From NCBI RefSeq assembly GCF_001748245.1, contig NZ_BDFO01000001.1, forward strand, positions 359,740 through 423,739: DNA of 64,000 nt. The letters are read 5' to 3'. A program made the translations under genes and the position numbers. The notes beneath the pieces were generated by a model. The model worked only from the letters and a program-made list of their open reading frames with translations, was not told the DNA's origin and ran no database searches. This stretch comes from Oligoflexus tunisiensis. GTDB lineage: Bacteria > Bdellovibrionota_B > Oligoflexia > Oligoflexales > Oligoflexaceae. Below, in pieces: positions 1-9,366 of the stretch (positions are counted from its first letter, which is position 1; each line of letters begins with the position of its first letter).

Positions 1-1
1 T

Positions 2-1489
2 CAGGAAAATATTTCCATCTGTCTGATCACCCAGGCGTCCAGCGAAGCCAGCATTTGTTTTGTTGTTCCGGGCGAGCAGGGGGAGCTGGCCCGCAAGCTT
101 TTGGAAAGCAGCTTTCGCTATGAAATCGACCGGCATCTGGTGGATGAAATCAAGCTGACCCCCAATATCGCGGTGCTCGCGGTGGTGGGCCTTGGCATGA
201 GCGGAACGCCAGGCATTGCCGCGCGCGCCTTTTCCTGCATCGCCAAACAGAGCATCAACATCATCGCCATCGCCCAGGGTTCATCCGAGCTGAATATTTC
301 CGTGGTGATTGAACAGCATCAGGCGGCCCGTGCGCTGCGCGCTCTGCATCATGAATACGGTCTTGAAAAGATCCGGCCGGTTCTGATTCGCGATCCCAGC
401 GAAATTCGTCTGGCGATTTTTGGTCTTGGGCAAATCGGTCAGGTGCTGGTGCGTCAGCTGCAGGAGCAGAAGGATTATCTCGATCAGAAACTCAAACTGC
501 GGGTGCCGATTATCGCCGCCGCGGATCGTTCGGGACTGCTCGTTTGCGACAAGGGCTTTTCCGCGGCGGAGTTGGAGGAGTTTTTGCAGAACAAGGGGCA
601 GAAGAAAAAACTCTGTCCCGCGGGTGCCAGCTCCAGTCTTGAGGACCTCTGGCACGGGGCCTGGGATCGGAAAATTTTTATTGATCTGACCGCAACCGAG
701 ACAGCGCCAGTATTGAAAAAGGCTCTGCTGTCCGGCTTTCATGTGGTGCTGGCCAATAAAAAACCGCTGGCCATCCCTTACCCTGAATACAAGGAGCTGC
801 GGGATATCGCGGCGGAAAAAAATCTTTCACTTCGTTATGAGGCCACGGTGGGAGCCGGCCTTCCCGTTCTCGACACCATCGACAAGCTGGAAGTCGCGGG
901 CGATGAGGTGCTGGAAATCCTCGGCTGTCTGTCGGGAACATTGGGCTACCTCATGACCCAGATGGAGGACGGCATGCCCTTTTCTCAGGCTGTGCGAACG
1001 GCCTATGAATTGGGTTACACGGAACCCGACCCGCGGGATGATCTGTCCGGCCTTGATGTGGCGCGCAAGGCCCTGATCCTGGCCCGCACCATTGGTTTAA
1101 CCCTGAACCTCGATGACATCAAACTCGAAGGCCTGTTTCCGGCGTCCTGCAGTCATGATGATCCCGAGGTCTTTTTGAAAAATCTCAAGCAGCTTGATCA
1201 GGCTTACAATGAACGCATCCGGGCCGCGCAGTCCCGTTCCGCCGTTCTGCGTTTTGTCGCACGCATCAGCCGCGAACAGGTCAGCGTCGGTATCGAGGAG
1301 CTGGATCAGAACAGTCCCTTCGGACGTCTGCGCGGTACGGACAATCAGGTGACGCTGAAAACCCAGCGTTATGCCAATAACCCTTTGATTGTGACCGGTC
1401 CCGGTGCGGGTGCGGAAGTCACTGCAGCCGGCGTTTTGAATGACATTATAACCATAGCCAGCAGCCAGGAACGGGGAGGACGGTCATGA
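2..1489 (+). CDS. thrA: Bifunctional aspartate kinase / homoserine dehydrogenase, C-terminal part (5' end outside window)
   Basis: The frame is open to the left edge, so 495 C-terminal residues are visible. The first ~90 residues are the end of the aspartokinase regulatory ACT region (ITQASSEASICF, then NIIAIAQGSSELNISVV), as in ThrA-type fusions. The homoserine dehydrogenase part follows: a Rossmann start (IFGLGQIGQVL), the NKKP segment, VGAGLPVLDTI, and the signature GYTEPDPRDDLSGLDVARKA. It reduces aspartate semialdehyde to homoserine with NAD(P)H; the missing N-terminus would phosphorylate aspartate. The stop codon overlaps the thrB start (ATGA), implying translational coupling. The pathway enzyme is usually feedback-inhibited by threonine through the ACT domains. 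No promoter or leader is visible because the 5' end is missing. Confidence 0.95.
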   Translation, partial: QENISICLITQASSEASICFVVPGEQGELARKLLESSFRYEIDRHLVDEIKLTPNIAVLAVVGLGMSGTPGIAARAFSCIAKQSINIIAIAQGSSELNISVVIEQHQAARALRALHHEYGLEKIRPVLIRDPSEIRLAIFGLGQIGQVLVRQLQEQKDYLDQKLKLRVPIIAAADRSGLLVCDKGFSAAELEEFLQNKGQKKKLCPAGASSSLEDLWHGAWDRKIFIDLTATETAPVLKKALLSGFHVVLANKKPLAIPYPEYKELRDIAAEKNLSLRYEATVGAGLPVLDTIDKLEVAGDEVLEILGCLSGTLGYLMTQMEDGMPFSQAVRTAYELGYTEPDPRDDLSGLDVARKALILARTIGLTLNLDDIKLEGLFPASCSHDDPEVFLKNLKQLDQAYNERIRAAQSRSAVLRFVARISREQVSVGIEELDQNSPFGRLRGTDNQVTLKTQRYANNPLIVTGPGAGAEVTAAGVLNDIITIASSQERGGRS

Positions 1490-2397
1490 GTGAATTTCGC
1501 GTTTTTGCACCAGCCACGATCGGAAACGTAGCCTCAGGGTTTGATGTTCTCGGTCTTGCCGTATCCGGCCTGGGTGATACGTTTGTGTTTGAAGAATCTG
1601 GGCACTATAGCATTGGGGTGCAGGGACGTGATGCGCGCCTCGTGCCTTTGGAGCCGGAGAAGAATACGGTGACCCTTGCGGCGGAAGCACTTTATTTGAG
1701 TCTTGGCATCACGCCCAAACGTTTTCATGTGACCCTGGAACGCGCCCTGCCTCTGGCCGGTGGCCTGGGTTCCAGTGCCGCTTCGAGTGTGGCCGGCGCG
1801 CTGGCGGCCGCGAAACTCGCGGGCGTGCTGGAACGCAAGGATTTGATTTTGAAGGCGGCGCTGGCGGCTGAGACGCATGTGGCCGGGCCGCATCTCGATA
1901 ACATCGCACCCTGTTTACTGGGCGGTCTGACGCTGGTGCAGGATGTGGGTGATCTCCGTATTTATCCGGTACCGCTTCAGGCCAAATTCTGGATCACCCT
2001 GACCACTCCTCCTCTTCATATTCAGACCCGGGAGGCCCGTAAGGTTCTGCCGCAACAGCTGGATACTTCGCGCTGGACAAGGCAGATGGCGCATTGTACG
2101 ACGCTGGCCCTCGCCCTGGCTCTTGGGGATCGGGAACAGATCGGCTTTGGTTTGAAGGATCCGTTTGCCGAGCCTGCCCGTGGCAATCTCATTCCGGGAT
2201 TTTTTCAGGCCAAAGCCGTGGCCATGAACGCAGGCGCCTATGGTTTTTCCATCAGTGGCAGCGGACCCACCTGCTTTGCCCTGAGCGCCGACGAGGCCAC
2301 AGCGCGCCGCGTGGGCGATGCCGTTCAGGAGATATTTGGAGCTCAGACTCTTGTTCATATCGCTGAACCCAATTTACAAGGAGCCAGCATCTTATGA
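1486..2397 (+). CDS. thrB: Homoserine kinase (GHMP family)
   Basis: A 303-residue cytoplasmic GHMP kinase that phosphorylates homoserine to O-phosphohomoserine, the substrate of the next gene product. The N-terminal VFAPATIGNVASGFDVLG is typical of ThrB. The ATP-binding motif is PLAGGLGSSAASSVAGALA near residue 90, and the C-terminal GHMP motif is SISGSGPTCFAL. Length is normal. The ATG lies inside the thrA stop (ATGA) and the gene's own stop overlaps thrC in the same way, so the three genes form a tightly coupled operon. Confidence 0.96.
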   Translation: MSEFRVFAPATIGNVASGFDVLGLAVSGLGDTFVFEESGHYSIGVQGRDARLVPLEPEKNTVTLAAEALYLSLGITPKRFHVTLERALPLAGGLGSSAASSVAGALAAAKLAGVLERKDLILKAALAAETHVAGPHLDNIAPCLLGGLTLVQDVGDLRIYPVPLQAKFWITLTTPPLHIQTREARKVLPQQLDTSRWTRQMAHCTTLALALALGDREQIGFGLKDPFAEPARGNLIPGFFQAKAVAMNAGAYGFSISGSGPTCFALSADEATARRVGDAVQEIFGAQTLVHIAEPNLQGASIL

Positions 2398-3635
2398 GCC
2401 AGGCCCGCTTTGCCTGTCTTCAATGCCCGAAGACTTATGATTGGCTTGATCTGCGTTATGCCTGTGATTGCGGTGGACTTCTGGAAGTCAAGCATGACGA
2501 TCCCGCTTTGCGAAAACTCCCGGAGCTGGCTGAGCAGCGCTTGACCTCGCGCAAACCCTTTGATCGCAGTGGGGTCTGGCGTTTTCGTGAAGCGGTGCTG
2601 CCGCTGCCGGAATCCATGATTGTCACGCAGCCTGAAGGGCAGACGCCCATTTATCAAAGTGCGGCTCTGAATCAGTGGGCCGGCCACAGCCGCCTCAGTT
2701 TAAAGCATGAGGGCGAAAATCCCAGCGGCTCCTTCAAGGATCGTGGCATGACCGCGGCGGTTTCGATGGCCAAACGCCTCGGCATGCCGGTGGTGGCCTG
2801 CGCTTCGACGGGGAATACCAGCTCCTCGCTGGCCGCCTATGCCGCCCGCGCGGGACTGAAGGCCATCGTTTTTCTGCCGGCTGGAAAAGTCAGTCAGGGA
2901 AAGATGGCCCAGACTCTGGGTTATGGCGCCAAAGGCCTGGCGATTCGTGGTGATTTCGATGATGCGATGCAGATCGTGCGGGACCTCGCCGCCGCGGGCC
3001 GTGTTTATATGGTGAATTCCCTCAATCCGCATCGCATCGAAGGGCAAAAGACGATCATTTGGGAAATGCTGCAGGATCGCAACTGGGAGGCGCCCGACTG
3101 GATCGTGGTGCCGGGTGGCAACCTCGGCAATACCAGTGCGTTCGGCAAGGCGATTGACGAGGCTTATGCCTGGGGCTGGATTCAAAAGAAACCGCGGCTG
3201 GCCACCATTCAGGCCGAAGGAGCCAATCCCTTCTTCCGCAGCTACAGCCGGGACTTCGCCAGTCTGGAACCCATCACCGCAGAGACCGTTGCCACCGCCA
3301 TTCGCATCGGCCATCCTGTGAATTATCCGCGTGCCGTGAAGGCGATTCTCAGCACCAACGGAGTCGTGACCGACGTCACCGATGCGGAAATCATGGCCGC
3401 GAAACTTGCCATCGATCATGCCGGTATCGGCTGTGAACCGGCGAGTGCGGCGACGCTGGCAGGCGTCAGAAAACTGGTGAAAAAGGCTGTGATCAGTGCG
3501 GATGAGGATGTGGTTCTGGTTCTGACCGGTCACATGCTGAAGGATCCGGATGCCATCCTGAAAAACGGGACGCTCGATTGCACGGAGATCGATGCGAAGG
3601 CCGAGGCCATCAGTCGCGCTCTGGATAGTTTGTGA
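2394..3635 (+). CDS. thrC: Threonine synthase (PLP-dependent)
   Basis: A 413-residue enzyme converting O-phosphohomoserine to threonine. The N-terminus carries a rubredoxin-like metal-binding segment (CLQCPKTYD and CDCGG), as in the shorter bacterial ThrC class. The PLP lysine is in NPSGSFKDRGM, followed by CASTGNTSSSLAAYAA and a glycine-rich phosphate loop (VVPGGNLGNTSAFGKA). It is the last gene of the thr operon; the next gene is convergent one base downstream, with no room for a conventional terminator. Confidence 0.95.
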   Translation: MSQARFACLQCPKTYDWLDLRYACDCGGLLEVKHDDPALRKLPELAEQRLTSRKPFDRSGVWRFREAVLPLPESMIVTQPEGQTPIYQSAALNQWAGHSRLSLKHEGENPSGSFKDRGMTAAVSMAKRLGMPVVACASTGNTSSSLAAYAARAGLKAIVFLPAGKVSQGKMAQTLGYGAKGLAIRGDFDDAMQIVRDLAAAGRVYMVNSLNPHRIEGQKTIIWEMLQDRNWEAPDWIVVPGGNLGNTSAFGKAIDEAYAWGWIQKKPRLATIQAEGANPFFRSYSRDFASLEPITAETVATAIRIGHPVNYPRAVKAILSTNGVVTDVTDAEIMAAKLAIDHAGIGCEPASAATLAGVRKLVKKAVISADEDVVLVLTGHMLKDPDAILKNGTLDCTEIDAKAEAISRALDSL

Positions 3636-3636
3636 G

Positions 3637-3858
3637 TCAACGTCTGAGCGCGCTCACGATGCCATAGATGGAAAGGAAGATCAGGATCAGTACGGTGAGA
3701 AGGGGACTGGCGATCAGGATGACGCCGACGAGGAGTATCCCGAGTCCCATCGCCAGAATTCCACCGAGAATCAAAACGGTCATCTGCAGAACTTTGCGAG
3801 TGCCGCTGACATTCTCCTCGCTGAGCCAGAGTTTGATGTTTTCCGCCCAGGAGCTCAT
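3637..3858 (-). CDS. Small two-helix membrane protein of unknown function
   Basis: A 73-residue protein with a short soluble N-terminus (AENIKLWLSEEN) and two adjacent hydrophobic segments at about residues 25-47 and 48-68, ending in basic residues (ALRR). The start is ATG at 3858, placed 5 bases after AGGGAG; a GTG one codon upstream is too close to that site. It lies 14 bases after the CPXCG protein gene on the same strand and is probably co-transcribed with it. No family was recognised. Confidence 0.6.
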   Translation of the reverse strand: MSSWAENIKLWLSEENVSGTRKVLQMTVLILGGILAMGLGILLVGVILIASPLLTVLILIFLSIYGIVSALRR

Positions 3859-3872
3859 CACGTCTCCCTTCC

Positions 3873-4052
3873 TCAGCTGCGCAGGGCCTGCACTTTCACC
3901 TGCCCCGTGCGTCCGATCCGATAGACCAGCATGATGGGACGGCAGCAGACCTGGCAGTCTTCAATGTAGTTGGTCGAACCGGAGGATAGATCAAAGAACG
4001 TCACAAAGACTTCGCCACACCAGGGACACTGCACATTCACCGGTTCTTCCAT
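3873..4052 (-). CDS. CPXCG-motif cysteine-rich small protein
   Basis: A 59-residue protein with a CPWCG pair near the N-terminus and a second pair, CQVCC, about 25 residues later. This arrangement matches the small CPXCG cysteine-rich family (Pfam PF14255), presumed metal-binding and of unknown role. The start at 4052 is fixed by a perfect AGGAGG at 4058-4063 upstream; the longer open frame would run into the neighbouring LRR-protease gene. It sits 20 bases downstream of that gene, so the two may share a transcript. Confidence 0.75.
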   Translation of the reverse strand: MEEPVNVQCPWCGEVFVTFFDLSSGSTNYIEDCQVCCRPIMLVYRIGRTGQVKVQALRS

Positions 4053-4072
4053 CCACGACCTCCTGACCCGAT

Positions 4073-6514
4073 TCAACGGACGGATACGGGTTCCTCCGTA
4101 CCTTGAGCCCGTGCCGAGTTCGGGAAAATAATGGGTCCATTCTGCGAAAAGTTCAACCATTCGAAACGACAGGCCGTGGGTTTGTTGGGTATGGGACAGA
4201 CCTGTTCCTTGAGCGGATTGTTGATAACCTCGAGATACTCAAGCTTCGGCAGAGCCTTGAGGGGCGCGATATCCTCAATGAGGTTGTCATTCAGAATCAC
4301 GACCTTGAGCGAGGTGAAGGGCAAAAGATCCTGAACACTGGTGAGTGAATTTCGGGTCAGGTTGATTTCAATCAGACTGGGCAGATTGCGCATGCCCTGC
4401 AGATTTTTGAGGCCTCCGCCTTTGCCATTCTGCAAAACGATGCGCTTCAAAGCTGGCAGATCCGCCAGACCTTCCAGATTGCTCAAGGGGTTGTCGCTGA
4501 GATCCAGATATTCAAGACCCGGCAATCCGGCGAGACCTTGAATCGATTCGAGTTGATTGTTTTCAAGGTTCAGCCGGGTCAGCTCGGTCAGCTGCGAAAG
4601 ATCCGGCAGAGTCGTGAGCGCGTTGTTGGACAACGACAGGTTTTCCAGGCTGGGCAGTGTCGGCAGAGTGATCTCATTCATTTTCGAGTTGTCGGCAATC
4701 TCCAGATAATGAGTCTTCGGAAGGGGGAAAGGCAGCGTGACACCTGTGAGAGCGGCGTTGGCAAAAATCGAGGCCTCCTCCACGACCGGCCAGTTGCCTG
4801 CTTTCACATCACCCTGAAGGTCCGAATCGTACACAAAAATCCGTTTCATGCGTGGCGCGTCGCCCGGCAGTGCCGTTAGGCCTGTCACTTCCAGAAGATC
4901 CAGCGATTCCAATTCGCTCCACCGTTCCGGGAAATTCCTTAAGGCCACCCGATTCAGAAACAGGGTCTGCACCTGAGTCAGCGGCGCAAGGTCGATGGCC
5001 TCCTGCATTTTCAAAGTATCCAGCCGCAGCTCCTGCAGCTTCACGTTGGTGAAGTCGGGAAGAACGGGCAGATCAAGGTAAGCCAGATCCAAAACCTTCA
5101 AATTCTTCAGGCGGCTCAAACCGCTGAAATCCAGCGGCGCGCCTGGATTCTGCAGGCGCAGATGCTCCAGCAGCGGAAAGGCGGCCAGGTGCAAGGGCGT
5201 GGCCGCACGACGTGGCTGACGCTCGGCCACCACGTTGTCGATGATCGTGAGACGCTTCAGGCCGCTGAATGCCTCCAGGGGGCTGAGATCCTGAATCGCA
5301 TGATCGGAAAGCGTGATTTCCTCGACGCCCATGTCGGCGAGCACGCGCAAGGGCCTGATATCCTCAAGACGCGCGCTATCAATAAAGGTCGAAGGATCAA
5401 ATCCACCGATATCGAGCTTGCGTTGTTCCGTCAACATTTTTCGCAGCCAGACTTCGGCGATTTCGCAGCTTTCAAAAATTTCCCGCGCGCCGGCGACATC
5501 CCCGCTCTGAATGCGATAGTCGCTGACAATGCGGATCAGACGCTGCACGGTGAACCAGGATGGGTCCTCGTGGTTGTTGTAGAGGCACCAGCCTTGAAAG
5601 TCTGTGGGTTCGTCGGACAGGGTTTCCAGCTCACCGACCGGCAGCCTGGGATTGACGGAGGCATCATAGGTCAACTGAACCCCGGAGCTGTTTTCCATCC
5701 ATTCCACAAAGTCGCCGACGAAATTATAGATGGCCTCTCCGGTATCACAGATCGTCTCCAGCTGTTCAGGCACAAGAATGCGATCCCAGCCCATGAAGTC
5801 ACCAGCCAGATACCATTGCCCATTGCGTTGAACGTAAGCCGGGCCACCCGAATCACCAAAGCAGGGACCATGATCCGGACGTGGGCCGATGACGATAAGA
5901 TTGAAGAGACGCCCGTGGTTGACGAACTCCCGCACATGGGTGTCGACATAAAGAAGTTTTCCACCCTGACAGGTGGGATCATCGAAGGGACACTGGGAAG
6001 CCGTCCGTCCATAGCCGGCGATTGTGAGAGGCGTCTGCGGCGTTAGAGCATCCGGTTGATGCCAGATTTCCACCGGACGGTAACCTGGGGGCAGCCCACC
6101 TGCAAAACGCACCCAGGCGATGTCAAAGTTCGATTCAAATTTCTGAAACTTCTTGAAGGTCTCCAGCGCTTCCGGGTCCCGGCGAACGGCTGAGTCCTTT
6201 TTGGTTTCGAGTCCGAACAGGATCTGAAAGTCCTGAGGCCTTTTATCAAAGACACAGTGGGCCGCGGTGACAATCAGGTTCTCAGCCACCACGGTTCCTG
6301 AACAGAAATGATCCTGAGAATTTTTATCCACAAGGGCCACAGCACTCGAGGAAGCCGGATGATCCGCCCCAGGAATGCTTCCGTTCACCATGCGCAAGGC
6401 TGAGCTGACTTCATCCGTGTCGCGATCACACATGAGGAGAAACGCAGGGATGAGCAGGATGAACGAACCAAACAAACCGTGAATGATGGGGCGTTGGCGT
6501 ATTTTTTTTAACAT
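4073..6514 (-). CDS. Trypsin-like serine protease lipoprotein with C-terminal leucine-rich repeats
   Basis: An 813-residue exported protein. A signal peptide ends in a lipobox-like cysteine (FLLMC, about residue 29) followed by Asp. The S1 protease domain covers roughly residues 40-290. The catalytic His is in IVTAAHCVF (about 86), the Asp in NFDIAWVRF, and the Ser in CFGDSGGPAY, so the triad is complete. After a linker, residues ~400-800 hold leucine-rich repeats of the bacterial LxxLxLxxN type (LEYLDLSDNPLSNLEGL, LENLSLSNNALTTLPDL). The LRR part may provide substrate or partner binding (inference). Start: ATG at 6514 behind GGAGGG; the frame continues about 105 codons upstream but with no signal peptide and overlapping the divergent gene. 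A second trypsin-like lipoprotein is divergently transcribed from 6711. Confidence 0.85.
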   Translation of the reverse strand: MLKKIRQRPIIHGLFGSFILLIPAFLLMCDRDTDEVSSALRMVNGSIPGADHPASSSAVALVDKNSQDHFCSGTVVAENLIVTAAHCVFDKRPQDFQILFGLETKKDSAVRRDPEALETFKKFQKFESNFDIAWVRFAGGLPPGYRPVEIWHQPDALTPQTPLTIAGYGRTASQCPFDDPTCQGGKLLYVDTHVREFVNHGRLFNLIVIGPRPDHGPCFGDSGGPAYVQRNGQWYLAGDFMGWDRILVPEQLETICDTGEAIYNFVGDFVEWMENSSGVQLTYDASVNPRLPVGELETLSDEPTDFQGWCLYNNHEDPSWFTVQRLIRIVSDYRIQSGDVAGAREIFESCEIAEVWLRKMLTEQRKLDIGGFDPSTFIDSARLEDIRPLRVLADMGVEEITLSDHAIQDLSPLEAFSGLKRLTIIDNVVAERQPRRAATPLHLAAFPLLEHLRLQNPGAPLDFSGLSRLKNLKVLDLAYLDLPVLPDFTNVKLQELRLDTLKMQEAIDLAPLTQVQTLFLNRVALRNFPERWSELESLDLLEVTGLTALPGDAPRMKRIFVYDSDLQGDVKAGNWPVVEEASIFANAALTGVTLPFPLPKTHYLEIADNSKMNEITLPTLPSLENLSLSNNALTTLPDLSQLTELTRLNLENNQLESIQGLAGLPGLEYLDLSDNPLSNLEGLADLPALKRIVLQNGKGGGLKNLQGMRNLPSLIEINLTRNSLTSVQDLLPFTSLKVVILNDNLIEDIAPLKALPKLEYLEVINNPLKEQVCPIPNKPTACRFEWLNFSQNGPIIFPNSARAQGTEEPVSVR

Positions 6515-6710
6515 AGGCTGGGACTCCCTCCGTGCAGACTTCTTTCGTGCGCAGTGCATGCTTCGTGCCATGAGAAACGTGGGGATCAGCCTAAGTTCAG
6601 TCAAGGATTTATTTTTTATCCTGGCCAGCCGGCAAGTATTCTCGTTTACAGACACCTGCTTTGAGACTATGTTCATCGCAGATTCACTTGATTTCACGAA
6701 GGGAGATTCC

Positions 6711-7532
6711 ATGCGCAATCGAGTTGGCAAAATGCTGCAAAGTCTGACTTTGGCTCTCGTCTGCACATTCCACGTGACAGCTTGCGATCGAGCGGACGAT
6801 CCCAGCTCATTGAAACTGACGAATGCCATTGAGATTGACAGTGCGGCTTTTCCCGCAGTTGTTCAGCTTATGACGAAGAGCGAGAACAATTCGCGCTTTT
6901 GCACCGGCTTCTTCGTTAATGAATATCAGGTTTTGACTGCAGCCCATTGTGTGAAGGATCTGGCACCGGAGCAGCCTGATCTGTATCTCGTGTCCGGAGG
7001 AAATGAAACGTCCGCAGACCGAGCCGCGAAGGCCCTTCGTTATTATGTGCACGACGACTTTGAGCGTGGACAGGGACAGCTGGCGAACCCCTACGATATC
7101 GCTGTGGTTGAGTTTCCAGCCGGCACCGCGCTGGACACCCTGCGTCTCAGTCGCCATGCTCCGCGCGAGAACGATGCGGTGATCCTGGTCGGTTATGGTT
7201 CGGATCAAAATGTCGCGGGAATGGCCTCGCATGCCTCGGGCACCACCACAGGCGCCAAGCGTTATGGTCAGAATTCCATCAAGGGTTGCGGTGACGGCAT
7301 TCTGAGTGTTGTGGGCGTGGCCAGGACCAGGCCGGGCCTGCAGAAGGGCCAGTACGTGGCAACCGCCCAGGGGGATTCCGGTGGTCCCATTCTGATGAAT
7401 ACCGAAGTGGTGGGCATGATGGTGGCGGTTGATGTTCGTCAAGGGGGAGCCGGTCAGGTTTCCAGCATTTCGTATGCGATTGACCTCAGCAGTCCATCGA
7501 GTCGCGAATTTTTGAATCGTGTTTTGGATTAA
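6711..7532 (+). CDS. Trypsin-like serine protease lipoprotein
   Basis: A 273-residue S1-family protease. The signal peptide (MRNRVGKMLQSLTLALVC) leads to the lipobox VTAC at about residue 25, followed by Asp-Arg. The catalytic triad is visible: His in VLTAAHCV, Asp in NPYDIAVVEF, Ser in AQGDSGGPIL. The start at 6711 is preceded by AAGGGAG. It is divergent from the protease-LRR gene and its mature N-terminus is similar (CDRADD versus CDRDTD), suggesting a paralogous pair. An intrinsic terminator follows directly at 7541-7565. Confidence 0.87.
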   Translation: MRNRVGKMLQSLTLALVCTFHVTACDRADDPSSLKLTNAIEIDSAAFPAVVQLMTKSENNSRFCTGFFVNEYQVLTAAHCVKDLAPEQPDLYLVSGGNETSADRAAKALRYYVHDDFERGQGQLANPYDIAVVEFPAGTALDTLRLSRHAPRENDAVILVGYGSDQNVAGMASHASGTTTGAKRYGQNSIKGCGDGILSVVGVARTRPGLQKGQYVATAQGDSGGPILMNTEVVGMMVAVDVRQGGAGQVSSISYAIDLSSPSSREFLNRVLD

Positions 7533-7540
7533 TGGATGCA

Positions 7541-7565
7541 GCCCAGGCCGACCACCTGGGTTTTT
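7541..7565 (+). terminator. Intrinsic terminator of the serine protease gene
   Basis: Stem CCCAGG (7542-7547) / CCTGGG (7555-7560) with a 7-base loop, followed by five T residues, 9 bases after the stop codon at 7532. Confidence 0.75.
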
Positions 7566-7574
7566 CAAAGCAGG

Positions 7575-8858
7575 CTAGCTGACCTGAGGAAGCCCCTTGG
7601 ACTCTTCTGATGAAGGAAGCCTATAAAGCCAGGTCCGCGTGTGACCCACCCCTTTCAGGGAAATGGAACCACGCTCGATCAGAGGAAATTTGCCTTTGAT
7701 GAGTTGATAGGTGGCATCCGAAATCTGAATCTGGTTGACGAGGCCGTGGCTTTCCATGCGACTGGCCAGATTCACCGTATCACCCCAGAGATCATAGATA
7801 AATTTTTTCAGCCCAATGACGCCGGCGATCACCGGACCCGAGTTGATGCCGATGCGTATCATCAGAGGGCCGCCGGTTGGCGTTACGGATTTTTCGATGT
7901 AGGTGAGCATGGCGATCGCCAGATTCATCACTGCCTCGGCATGGTCAGGCCGCGCATGGGGAATGCCGCCTGCCACCATATAGGCATCACCGATCGTTTT
8001 GATCTTTTCGAGTCCATGCTCGTGGGTCAGCTGATCAAACTTTGTGAAAATTTCGTTGAGATAATTCACCAGCTCCCGGGGTGCCAGCCGATGGGAAATA
8101 TCTGAAAAGTTGACAATATCCGCAAAGAGCACCGTGACCGATTCAAAGCCGTCGGCAATCTCCTCATTGCTGTCCATCAGGCGCTGGGCGATGCTGCCAG
8201 GCAGTATGTTCAAGAGCAATGCCTCAGAACGCGCCTTTTCCTGAGCGAGGGCCGAGGCGATCCGTTCGGAATGAATGAGAAACCAGCCGATAAAAACCAT
8301 GACGGTCGCATAGGTGCTGATGAGGACCTGCATCGTGAAAATGTTGGTAAAGGTCCTGTCCAACGCCGGTCCCACGATGGGCCGATCCGGTAAATAGAGT
8401 TCCATGCCGATGAGCAGAACACAGCCGATCACGCCGTAAACCACGGCCAGCCAGCGATAGCGCTTGGGATGGATGATGATGACGCCACAGGCGAGAAGCG
8501 GCAGGTAAAGATGAAAATTCATCGCCTTGCCGAACGCGATCCCCGACAGAAGCAGGTTGATAAATGAGGTCATGATAGCCTGAAAATTGGCGATCACGAT
8601 ATGCCCGCGGCGGGTCCAGTAAAGACAGGTGATAAAGGAGAGTAGCATTAAGGAGGCGCCCGCCATCCCGTAACGGGAAATGGGGTGGGACCAGAAATAA
8701 TAGAGAGGCAAATAACTGAAGGCGATCGCCGATCCGCAGAAGAGGATGACGACGGAACGAATATATTCCGATCGTTCGTCTTTGTCCGAATGATCGGGAA
8801 TAAACAATTCCGCGCTCTTGAGCACGGTATTTTTGAGTCTGCTCCAATCGCGGAACAC
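7575..8858 (-). CDS. Membrane-bound class III adenylate cyclase
   Basis: A 427-residue protein. The N-terminal ~200 residues contain about six hydrophobic helices (a MASE-like membrane anchor), then a short coiled linker and a class III nucleotidyl cyclase domain at about 230-420. Metal-binding aspartates are in VLFADIVNFSD and TIGDAYMVAGG. The substrate-selecting pair looks adenylate-type (Lys in KIKTIGDAY, Asp in IYDLWGDTVNLASRM), followed by the transition-state Asn/Arg of the same motif. It should make cAMP, although specificity is inferred from residues only. Start: GTG at 8858 preceded by AGGAAGG at ideal spacing; a TTG at 8876 has no comparable site. It lies 80 bases downstream of nusB on the same strand. 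Confidence 0.85.
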   Translation of the reverse strand: MFRDWSRLKNTVLKSAELFIPDHSDKDERSEYIRSVVILFCGSAIAFSYLPLYYFWSHPISRYGMAGASLMLLSFITCLYWTRRGHIVIANFQAIMTSFINLLLSGIAFGKAMNFHLYLPLLACGVIIIHPKRYRWLAVVYGVIGCVLLIGMELYLPDRPIVGPALDRTFTNIFTMQVLISTYATVMVFIGWFLIHSERIASALAQEKARSEALLLNILPGSIAQRLMDSNEEIADGFESVTVLFADIVNFSDISHRLAPRELVNYLNEIFTKFDQLTHEHGLEKIKTIGDAYMVAGGIPHARPDHAEAVMNLAIAMLTYIEKSVTPTGGPLMIRIGINSGPVIAGVIGLKKFIYDLWGDTVNLASRMESHGLVNQIQISDATYQLIKGKFPLIERGSISLKGVGHTRTWLYRLPSSEESKGLPQVS

Positions 8859-8938
8859 CGGGAATCCTTCCTGCAAGTCTTATCTTCATTTTAACAGCTG
8901 GGTTTCATGAAAAGACCAGGCAGAAATTGCAGGACCGG

Positions 8939-9352
8939 TTACTTTTGGGCGAGTTTATCCAGAATGCCGTTCACAAACGCACCGGAATTCTCGGTGCTGT
9001 ATTTTTTGGCCAATTCAATGGCCTCATTGATCACGACTTTTTTCGGCGTGTCCGTGAACAGAAGTTCATAGGCCGCGAGACGCAGCACGCAGCGATCAAT
9101 GACCGGCATGCGGGCGAGAGTCCAATTTTCCGAGACGGCTTCAATCTTTTCATTGAGCACGCTCAGGTTATCAAAAATCCCCTCGACCAGCCGGCGGAAG
9201 TAAGCCGTGTGTTCCCGCTCGACTCCAAAATCGCTGGCAAAGCGATCGAAGTGGTTGGCTGAAAAGAAGAACAGCTTTTCGATTTCGCACTGATACAGGA
9301 ACTGGACAGCCCATTCCCGTGATTGTGCATTGGGGTGGTGTTCACGTTGCAC
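8939..9352 (-). CDS. nusB: Transcription antitermination factor NusB
   Basis: A 137-residue all-helical RNA-binding protein acting with NusE/S10 at boxA of rRNA operons. Recognisable pieces are SREWAVQFLYQCEIEK near the start, FVNGILDKLAQK at the end, and VIDRCVLRLAAYELLF in the middle. The chosen start is GTG at 9352, seven bases after GGAG. A TTG at 9370 overlapping the ribH stop is the alternative but lacks an upstream ribosome site. ribH-nusB pairing is common in proteobacteria. Confidence 0.93.
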   Translation of the reverse strand: MQREHHPNAQSREWAVQFLYQCEIEKLFFFSANHFDRFASDFGVEREHTAYFRRLVEGIFDNLSVLNEKIEAVSENWTLARMPVIDRCVLRLAAYELLFTDTPKKVVINEAIELAKKYSTENSGAFVNGILDKLAQK

Positions 9353-9366
9353 CGGAAGACTCCGTA

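Noticed and set aside
8224..8889. 221-codon leftward frame starting with a good ATG ahead of the cyclase
   Set aside because: It is the other frame of the cyclase membrane domain; Arg/Pro-rich translation, no homology.
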